In this document: positions 58,125 through 64,000 of the stretch, one piece after another
Position numbering within the stretch: the first letter of the stretch is position 1
Layout of the letters: the number at the start of each line of letters is the position of its first letter
Source of the DNA: Pinirhizobacter sp036499745
GTDB lineage: Bacteria > Pseudomonadota > Gammaproteobacteria > Xanthomonadales > Rhodanobacteraceae
Direction: 5' to 3'
NCBI RefSeq assembly: GCF_036499745.1
Contig: NZ_DASYDG010000050.1
Coordinates: 39,419 to 103,418 of the forward strand
Length of the DNA: 64,000 nucleotides
The notes under the pieces: model-generated
Database searches by the model: none
Told to the model about the DNA's origin: nothing
What the model saw: only the letters and a program-made list of their open reading frames with translations
Made by a program: the position numbers and the translations under genes

Positions 58125-58831
58125 GACGCGCACAACTCCAGGTAGGCCTGGCGCCGTGAGGGCGACAGCGCCAGGATGTCCTCCTCACGCCAGTGGTAGG
58201 TACGGGCAATCAGGTCCACCTCACGAAGGAAGCGCAGCGCCCATGCGTGCACTTCAGACCACAGGTAGCGCGCGATATCAAAGCCGGGTGTCCAGGGGCG
58301 CGAGCATTCCGGGCAATGGCAGGCAAGCTCGATGTCGGCCAGGGGATCGGCAGCGGCCATGGCCGCCTCCAGCCGCGTAGCTTCCTCATCGGTCCATGCC
58401 AGGCTTCCGGTACATCGCTGCAACAGCAGGTCGCGGGCCTCGGCAGGTGTTTGGCAGGCCTCGACGGCCAGCAGGTCTACGGTGGCGGGAAGCTGCGCCG
58501 TCACCACCTTCCCTGCCAGTGGAATATCAATCGCGACGGGAACCTCGCCATCACCGGCATCCACCGCAAGCAGCCCAGCGCACGAAAGCGACAACTCGAC
58601 GCGCGCGGCACACGCCGGGCACGCCACCACCGCTTCCATCGCATCGCCGAACAGGCGCTGGCGAAGGCGCAACAACAAGGCATCGCGGCGCCCGATGGCC
58701 AGGCGCGCCAGGCCATCGCGGCCCAGCCCGGTATCGGCGGTGTCGAGCAACAACAGCCCGCGCATCGCGGGGCTCCCTTCGCCACCGCGTTCCCAGGCGT
58801 CCAGCAAGGTGGCTGGCGTGGGCGCGCGCAT
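58121..58831 (-). CDS. eCIS T4 baseplate protein-like (gp26-type), zinc-ribbon cysteines
   Basis: A 236-aa protein from ATG 58831. It has two CxxC-type pairs, VACPACAARVELSL and CHCPECSRPWTPGF, the latter followed by FDIARYLWSEVHAW and LREVDLIARTYHWREEDILAL, which fits the T4_baseplate (gp26/gp28-like) family. In tailed phages this family lies at the hub periphery; here the location next to the tube gene is typical of eCIS. The longer frame to 58915 overlaps the tube gene. The Cys pairs probably bind zinc. Confidence 0.82.
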   Translation of the reverse strand: MRAPTPATLLDAWERGGEGSPAMRGLLLLDTADTGLGRDGLARLAIGRRDALLLRLRQRLFGDAMEAVVACPACAARVELSLSCAGLLAVDAGDGEVPVAIDIPLAGKVVTAQLPATVDLLAVEACQTPAEARDLLLQRCTGSLAWTDEEATRLEAAMAAADPLADIELACHCPECSRPWTPGFDIARYLWSEVHAWALRFLREVDLIARTYHWREEDILALSPSRRQAYLELCAS

Positions 58832-58835
58832 GGCC

Positions 58836-59366
58836 TTAGCCCACGGCAGGATTGGTGAAGGTGGGTTCGGCCGGCTCCGGCACACCCTGGTCGCGTTCGA
58901 AGCCTTCGTTCTCAAGCTTGATGTGCTGGATGGCTACCGCGTTGGCATTGGCGTCGAGGTCGGGCATCGCCTGGTATTCGGACACCCAGCAGCGGTAGAT
59001 CTTGTACGACAGCGCCACCTGCCCGGCTTCGTTGTAGATCTCCAGGATAAGGTCCTTGCGGAAGTCCTTCAGCGATACCTCGGCACCCAGGCCCGAGCCG
59101 TAATTCCACACTTTGTTCGCCCACTTCTCGAATTCAACGTCGTGGGTGACACCGCGCTCGATGGTGATGGCGTCGTACTCGGTGCGGCCGGGCGATTTGC
59201 GGCTACTGCTGGGATCGCCGCCTTCGCGGTGCTTGACCACCTCGGTGCTGCGCTTCAAGCCCGATACCTTGCTGACGCCCGCCACGTAGCGGCCATCCCA
59301 TTTCAGGCGGAATTTGAAGTTCTTGTATGGATCGAAACGCTGGGCGTTGACACTGAACTGGGCCAT
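58836..59366 (-). CDS. eCIS inner tube protein (Afp1/5-like)
   Basis: A 176-aa protein, MAQFSVNAQRFDPYKNFKFR then LKWDGRYVAGVSKVSGLKRS, the phage T4 gp19-like/Hcp-like tube fold. EVVKHREGGDPSSSRKSPGR and YDAITIERGVTHDVEFEKWA are conserved in eCIS tubes. It polymerises into the conduit inside the sheath. Only one tube gene is present, where Afp has two. ATG 59366 has AAGGA 7 bases upstream. It follows the sheath gene by 10 bp. Confidence 0.94.
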   Translation of the reverse strand: MAQFSVNAQRFDPYKNFKFRLKWDGRYVAGVSKVSGLKRSTEVVKHREGGDPSSSRKSPGRTEYDAITIERGVTHDVEFEKWANKVWNYGSGLGAEVSLKDFRKDLILEIYNEAGQVALSYKIYRCWVSEYQAMPDLDANANAVAIQHIKLENEGFERDQGVPEPAEPTFTNPAVG

Positions 59367-59376
59367 GTCGGTTCCT

Positions 59377-60891
59377 TCAGGTCTGGATCTGGCCGGCCAT
59401 CTGCTGCAACTGGATGACGACGAATTCGGCGGGCTTGAGCGGCGCGAAGCCGACCAGGATGTTGACGATGCCGTTGTTGATGTCGCTTTGCGTCGTCGTT
59501 TCCTTGTCGCACTTGACGAAGTAGGCATCCTGCGGCGTGGTGCCCTGGAAGGCTCCCTGGCGGAAGAGGTCGTGCATGAACGCACCGACGTTCAGGCGGA
59601 TCTGCGACCACAGCGGCTCGTCGTTGGGTTCGAACACCACCCATTGCGTGCCGCGGAAAAGGCTCTCCTCGATGAACAGCGCCGTGCGCCGCACCGGGAT
59701 ATATTTCCAGTCGTCGGGCGTGGCATCGGCGCCACGCAGGGTGCGCGCGCCCCACACCACGGTGCCGTAGCCGGGCCGGTTGCGCAGGCAGTTCACCGCC
59801 ATCGGGTTCAGCACACCGTTCTCGCCGTCGGTAAGCACGGTGGCAAGGCCCATGGCGCCAGTCACGGACGCATCCACGCCGGCCGGCGCCTTCCACACGC
59901 CGCGGGTCGCATCAGTGCGCGCATAGATGCCAGCCAAGGCGCCGCTGGGCGGAAACGGCGTGGGCCGGTTCATCTGCAAGGGATCAGGCGTGAGCAGCCA
60001 GGGGAAATAGAACGCCGCGTTGGTGGCCGCATCGCTGGCAAGGCCCGCGGGCAGGCCGTCCTTGAGCGTATCGAAAGTGAGCTCCGCATCGGCGTCGGCG
60101 ATCAGGAACGCCCGACGCGCCTTGCAGAAGGCTTCCAGTGCGCCAAGCGCGGTGCCATCGGACAAGCCTGGCACCACCAGCAGGTTGAAGAGGTCGACCC
60201 GGTCAAGCAGGTAGACCCCGCCAGCCTGATCCGCTGGTTGCATCGCCGCAATGAACGTTGGGTCCGTCTCGGCGAGGATGGCGCCATCCGCGCCGCCAGC
60301 AAGCTTGGCCGTGTCCGGTGGCGTGCCATCGGCGTTCAATACCGTGTCGGCCGGCGGCGAGGTCGGCGTTCCCACCAGTTCTGCATTGACGAAGGCGGAT
60401 TGGTGGGTCAGCACGTTGGCCACGAATCGGGGATCGGTCGATGTGATCGACAGCGCGTCGAACACCTCGCTGGCGCCCGTTTTCGTGTTCAGTACCGTCA
60501 GGCGGAACGTCTTGCCGTCGCTCGCGGCCTTGGTCAGCACGGCGTAGTCGCCGGCCCATCCACCAACACTCTTGGCGGTGAGCTTGATCTTGCCGTCCAG
60601 GGTGACGGTAGCGGCTTTGGCGTCCGCCGCGGCCAGGCGCACGATATAAGCCTGGCCACCACCGTTCTGGAAGAACTGGTTTACCGCATTGCCCAGCTTG
60701 CTGCGTGCATCAATGCCGCCGTAGCTGCGCACGAAATCGGTGAAGCTCAATACCAGCCCGGCCTTGTCGGTGGGGCCTGTGGGTGCCCAGCCGACGAAGG
60801 CGGCGATGGAGGTGGCCACGCCGGTAATGGTGTGGACGCCGCTGGGAATTTCCTCGACGTATACGCCTGGATAACTCAGGGTCACTGGCAT
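59377..60891 (-). CDS. eCIS tail sheath protein (Afp2/3/4-like)
   Basis: A 504-aa protein, MPVTLSYPGVYVEEIPSGVH at its start, a sheath hallmark, with IAAFVGWAPTGPTDKAGLVL, VNQFFQNGGGQAYIVRL and, near the C-terminus, IPVRRTALFIEESLFRGTQW and FNAIxxNVGAFMHDLFRQGA-type text ending PAEFVVIQLQQMAGQIQT. It is the contractile outer sheath. It is the first gene of the operon and the only sheath gene. ATG 60891 has AGGAG at 6 bases; the in-frame ATG at 60897 touches the AGGAG and is unlikely. Confidence 0.96.
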   Translation of the reverse strand: MPVTLSYPGVYVEEIPSGVHTITGVATSIAAFVGWAPTGPTDKAGLVLSFTDFVRSYGGIDARSKLGNAVNQFFQNGGGQAYIVRLAAADAKAATVTLDGKIKLTAKSVGGWAGDYAVLTKAASDGKTFRLTVLNTKTGASEVFDALSITSTDPRFVANVLTHQSAFVNAELVGTPTSPPADTVLNADGTPPDTAKLAGGADGAILAETDPTFIAAMQPADQAGGVYLLDRVDLFNLLVVPGLSDGTALGALEAFCKARRAFLIADADAELTFDTLKDGLPAGLASDAATNAAFYFPWLLTPDPLQMNRPTPFPPSGALAGIYARTDATRGVWKAPAGVDASVTGAMGLATVLTDGENGVLNPMAVNCLRNRPGYGTVVWGARTLRGADATPDDWKYIPVRRTALFIEESLFRGTQWVVFEPNDEPLWSQIRLNVGAFMHDLFRQGAFQGTTPQDAYFVKCDKETTTQSDINNGIVNILVGFAPLKPAEFVVIQLQQMAGQIQT

Positions 60892-60897
60892 GCTCAT

Positions 60898-60902
60898 CTC
60901 CT
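60898..60902 (-). promoter_or_regulatory. Ribosome binding site deciding the sheath start
   Basis: AGGAG on the minus strand. It is immediately next to the first ATG (60897) but 6 bases from the second (60891), so the second is the probable start. Confidence 0.7.
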
Positions 60903-61406
60903 GGTCGGCGCCCGGTCAGGCGCACATCCCCGATGGCACATGGGCGGCCGGCACCGCAGGCCCGCCGTACAGGCCTGTTCGGTTCGGTTCGATGCCGATG
61001 TGCGAAAGCCGCCGCTGCGGGCGTCCGGTCACGAAAGGTGTGCCGTGGCCGGTGGTAGTTGGCCGCATAGCTCCGATGCAGTCGTACGAAGAAGGTAGGG
61101 GCGCCCCTCAGCCGCCCGCTCCGCGTTGAAGTAGACCCTCACGCACATTCTCAGGCAATTCAACGGAGTGCATAGGCCATGCGAAGTAAGGTGGGAATTC
61201 GTGATGGCCGTCCCGAATGCGCGCGGGCGCTGCGTGTAAGTGCCACGCTCTTCCATGCGCCCCGGGAATGACCCTTATGCTGCGCCCGCGCTTTGCCTCC
61301 GGCACCTCCGCGCGCGACAATGAGCGGCTTGCCCGGCCCTGCGCGTTACGCGATGGTCCGGTGACCCTTAACTGGCGCCATGCCGTACCGAGAGGTCCAT
61401 CCCTAC
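60903..61406. other. Divergent intergenic region between eCIS operon and icd
   Basis: About 500 bp with no established gene. It must hold the promoters for the eCIS operon (minus) and for icd (plus), but I find no consensus -35/-10 pair for either. On the minus strand 61068-60916 can be read as a 50-codon frame starting MRPTTTGHGTPFVTGRPQRR and ending just before the sheath; it has GGAG only 2 bases before its ATG. No regulator gene lies here. Confidence 0.5.
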
Positions 61407-63644
61407 ATGTCCCACTCCCCGACGATCATCTACACGCTGACCGACGAAGCGCCGTTCCTGGCCACGCAATCACTGCTCCCCATCATCGACGCCTTCACCG
61501 GTACCGCCGGCGTGAAGGTGGAAACCCGCGACATCTCGCTCGCCGGGCGCATCCTTTCGCAATTTCCTGATGTGCTCAAGGACAACCAGCGCGTGGCCGA
61601 CGACCTGGCCGAACTGGGCAAGCTGGCCACCACGCCCGACGCCAACATCATCAAGCTGCCCAACATCAGCGCCTCGGTGCCCCAGCTGAAGGCCGCGGTG
61701 AAGGAACTGCAATCCCAGGGTTACGCCCTGCCCGACTATCCGGACGTCGCCAGCGACGAAACCTCGAAGGATATCCAGGCGCGCTACGGACGGGTGATGG
61801 GCAGCGCGGTGAATCCCGTGCTTCGCGAGGGCAATTCCGACCGCCGCGCGCCGCTCTCGGTGAAAAACTACGCCCGCAAGCATCCGCATCGCATGGGCAA
61901 GTGGGCCGGTGATTCGAAGACGCACGTGGCGCACATGGACGGCGGCGATTTCTACGGCAGCGAAACCTCCGCCACCATCGGCAAGGCGGGCACGCTACGC
62001 ATCGAGTTCGTGGCCAAAGACGGCACCGTCACGGTGCTCAAAGACAAGATCAAGGCGGAACTGGCCGAAGTGGTGGATGCGGCCGTGATGAGCCGCAAGG
62101 CACTGGCAAGCTTCATCGATGTGCAGATCGCCGATGCAAAGGCTTCGAACGTGCTGTTCTCGCTGCACCTGAAGGCCACCATGATGAAGGTGTCCGACCC
62201 GATCATGTTCGGCGTCGCGGTGGGCGAGTTCTACAAGGGCGTGCTCCACAAGCATGCCGCGGCGCTGAAGTCGGTGGGATTCAACCCCAACAACGGCATC
62301 GGCGACCTTTACACCCGCATCGCAAGCCTCCCTGCCGATCAGAAGTCCGCCATCGAGGCGGATATCAATGCCCTTTACGCCGACCGCCCGAAGCTTGCCA
62401 TGGTGAACTCCGACAAGGGCATCACCAGCCTGCACGTGCCCAGCGATGTCATCATCGACGCCTCGATGCCGGCGATGATCCGCGACTCCGGTGGCATGTG
62501 GAACGCCGAGGGCAAGCTCCAGGACACCAAGGCGGTGATCCCGGATCGCTCGTACGCCGGCGTGTACCAGGCCGTGATCGAGGACTGCAAAGCCCATGGC
62601 GCCTTTGACCCCGCCACCATGGGCAGCGTGCCCAATGTCGGCCTGATGGCGCAGAAGGCCGAGGAATACGGTTCGCACGACAAGACCTTCCAGCTGCCCG
62701 GCGCAGGCCAGGTGCGCGTGGTGGACGACACCGGTAACGCGGTGCTTGAACAGCCCGTGGAAGAAGGCGACATCTTCCGCATGTGCCAGACCAAGGACGC
62801 GCCCATCCAGGATTGGGTGAAGCTTGCCGTCAGCCGTGCCCGCCTGTCCGATACGCCGGCTGTGTTCTGGCTCGATGCAAAGCGCGGCCACGATGCCCAG
62901 ATGATCGCCAAGGTCGAGCGCTACCTGAAGGATCACGACACGTCGGGCCTGGACATCCGCGTCATGAATCCGGTGGACGCCACGAAGCATTCGCTCGAGC
63001 GCATCCGCAAGGGGCAGGACACGATTTCCGTCACGGGCAACGTGCTGCGCGACTACCTCACCGACCTCTTCCCGATCATGGAGCTGGGCACCAGCGCCAA
63101 GATGCTCTCGGTGGTGCCGCTGATGGCCGGTGGCGGGTTGTTCGAGACTGGCGCCGGCGGTTCGGCGCCCAAGCACGTGCAGCAGTTCGTCGAGGAAAAT
63201 TACCTGCGCTGGGATTCGCTGGGTGAATTCCTGGCCCTGGCCGCCTCGCTAGAGCACCTGGGCGAGCACTACCACAACGCCCGTGCCTCCTTGCTGGCGC
63301 GTACGCTGGACCAGGCCAACGGCAAGTTCCTCGACAGCAACAAGTCACCGGCACGCAAGGTGGGCGAGCTCGACAACCGCGGCAGTCATTTCTACCTGGC
63401 CATGTACTGGGCCCAGGCCCTGGCAGCCCAGGATGAAGACAAGCCCCTGCAGGCGCTGTTCACCGAGATCGCCAAAACCCTCACCGACAACGAAGACACC
63501 ATCGTCGGCGAGCTCAACAGCGTGCAGGGCCAGCCGGTCGAAATCCGAGGCTACTACCACCCGGACCTGAATCTCCTGGCCAAGGCCATGCGCCCCAGCC
63601 CGACCTTCAACGCCGCCCTGGAAAGGCTCGTGGCCAATCGCTGA
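61407..63644 (+). CDS. icd: NADP-dependent isocitrate dehydrogenase, monomeric type
   Basis: A 745-aa protein, the usual size of the monomeric IDH-II family. It starts MSHSPTIIYTLTDEAPFLAT and carries VNPVLREGNSDRRAPLSVKN, MDGGDFYGSETSATIGKAG, FGVAVGEFYKGVLHKHA, and FWLDAKRGHDAQMIAKVERY, all typical. It oxidises isocitrate to 2-oxoglutarate in the TCA cycle with NADP. Proteins of this class occur in Xanthomonadales. The ATG at 61407 was chosen since the protein begins here; AGAGG lies upstream at longer spacing. A good terminator follows. Confidence 0.97.
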   Translation: MSHSPTIIYTLTDEAPFLATQSLLPIIDAFTGTAGVKVETRDISLAGRILSQFPDVLKDNQRVADDLAELGKLATTPDANIIKLPNISASVPQLKAAVKELQSQGYALPDYPDVASDETSKDIQARYGRVMGSAVNPVLREGNSDRRAPLSVKNYARKHPHRMGKWAGDSKTHVAHMDGGDFYGSETSATIGKAGTLRIEFVAKDGTVTVLKDKIKAELAEVVDAAVMSRKALASFIDVQIADAKASNVLFSLHLKATMMKVSDPIMFGVAVGEFYKGVLHKHAAALKSVGFNPNNGIGDLYTRIASLPADQKSAIEADINALYADRPKLAMVNSDKGITSLHVPSDVIIDASMPAMIRDSGGMWNAEGKLQDTKAVIPDRSYAGVYQAVIEDCKAHGAFDPATMGSVPNVGLMAQKAEEYGSHDKTFQLPGAGQVRVVDDTGNAVLEQPVEEGDIFRMCQTKDAPIQDWVKLAVSRARLSDTPAVFWLDAKRGHDAQMIAKVERYLKDHDTSGLDIRVMNPVDATKHSLERIRKGQDTISVTGNVLRDYLTDLFPIMELGTSAKMLSVVPLMAGGGLFETGAGGSAPKHVQQFVEENYLRWDSLGEFLALAASLEHLGEHYHNARASLLARTLDQANGKFLDSNKSPARKVGELDNRGSHFYLAMYWAQALAAQDEDKPLQALFTEIAKTLTDNEDTIVGELNSVQGQPVEIRGYYHPDLNLLAKAMRPSPTFNAALERLVANR

Positions 63645-63653
63645 TCGATACCA

Positions 63654-63680
63654 GGGAGCCGGTTCGCCGGCTCCCTTCTT
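63654..63680 (+). terminator. Rho-independent terminator after icd
   Basis: GGGAGCCGG (63654-63662), TTCG tetraloop, CCGGCTCCC (63667-63675), then TTCTT. It is 9 bp after the icd stop and 10 bp before the next gene. Confidence 0.88.
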
Positions 63681-63689
63681 ATCCACGCC

Positions 63690-64000
63690 ATGCGCATTCG
63701 TCCCTACGACCTTCCCGATCTCGAGCCGCTGATGTCCCTGTGGGAACGCAGCGTGCGCGCCACGCACGACTTCCTGGGCGCAGCGGTGATCGGGCAGCTC
63801 GTGCCGATCGTCCGGCGCCATGTGTTCCCGGTGATCGAGACCTGGGTGCTGGTGGACCGCGGCGACATCCTGGGCTTCGTAAGCCTGAACGGACGCAAGG
63901 TGGAAGCGCTGTTCGTCGATCCTTCGCACATGGGCAAAGGCGCAGGCCGCCATTTGCTGCAGCATGCGCGCGCGCTCAAGGGCTCGCCGTTGATCCTGGA
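63690..64000 (+). CDS. GNAT-family N-acetyltransferase, partial at right edge
   Basis: The first 103 codons are present: MRIRPYDLPDLEPLMSLWER, then ATHDFLGAAVIGQLV, and the acetyl-CoA loop VEALFVDPSHMGKGAGRHLL (V-x-x-x-x-Q/R-x-x-G-x-G/A-like). This matches YjaB-like GNAT proteins of about 145-150 aa. It has its own start after the icd terminator. The substrate is unknown and the 3' end is outside the window. Confidence 0.9.
   Translation, partial: MRIRPYDLPDLEPLMSLWERSVRATHDFLGAAVIGQLVPIVRRHVFPVIETWVLVDRGDILGFVSLNGRKVEALFVDPSHMGKGAGRHLLQHARALKGSPLIL

Noticed and set aside
61995..63176. 393-codon minus-strand ORF antisense to icd
   Set aside because: icd is certain by family text; the antisense frame is His/Val/Gly-rich shadow.

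Overview
The window reads as a chromosomal segment of a high-GC gammaproteobacterium, most likely Lysobacterales/Xanthomonadales and probably Rhodanobacteraceae (Luteibacter/Dyella-like). This is inferred from gene content: several large TonB-dependent receptors paired with secreted glycoside hydrolases, an OprP-type porin, a DUF4331/TPR/HupE/TonB-receptor module, a monomeric NADP isocitrate dehydrogenase, and GC-rich third codon positions throughout. No rRNA, tRNA, CRISPR array, insertion sequence or integrase was seen.

Layout, left to right. 0-2.6 kb: an EmrAB-type efflux pair (the MFS pump runs off the left edge). 2.7-16.4 kb: secreted carbohydrate enzymes and companions (GH2, RidA-like protein, GH29 fucosidase, a Tat-exported protein, two PD40 beta-propeller proteins, a TonB receptor, an NmrA-like SDR with a divergent LysR regulator, GH43). 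16.3-20 kb: DUF6338 membrane protein with a possible small proline-rich partner, GFA protein with a divergent WYL regulator, OprP-like porin with a strong promoter. 20-26.4 kb: a tight DUF4331 / TPR / HupE / TonB-receptor operon. 26.4-33 kb: DUF2501 protein, an oligosaccharide-type TonB receptor and a GH65 hydrolase. 33-39.8 kb: a cardiolipin-synthase-like phospholipase D protein, two FtsX/MacB-type permeases without an ATPase, SDR/LysR pair, a truncated FAD monooxygenase and a small membrane protein. 61.4-64 kb: icd and the start of a GNAT acetyltransferase.

The outstanding element is 39.8-60.9 kb: eighteen minus-strand genes, mostly overlapping by ATGA or spaced by a few bases, encoding an extracellular contractile injection system (eCIS) related to the Afp/PVC particles. 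In transcription order it encodes sheath, inner tube, a T4-type baseplate protein, a disordered Pro/Ala-rich protein, the DUF4255 tail terminator, an AAA+ ATPase, an 88-aa protein, a DUF4157 plus DUF922 double-HExxH protein, a CIS-tube-type adaptor, a LysM protein, the split spike hub (gp27-like and gpV-like), a PAAR-like tip, gp25, two large J/gp6-type baseplate proteins, a tail-protein-I/beta-helix protein and a DUF6519 protein with a Lys/Ala-rich tail. There is one sheath, one tube, no recognisable tape measure, no receptor-binding fibre and no capsid or lysis gene. This resembles the streamlined actinobacterial-type eCIS more than the insect-active Afp/PVC particles, and the only obvious cargo candidate is the double metalloprotease-like protein.

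Gene starts were chosen by shine-dalgarno spacing, signal peptide position and overlap with the upstream gene. Functions are by family recognition from the translated sequence; no database search was possible.
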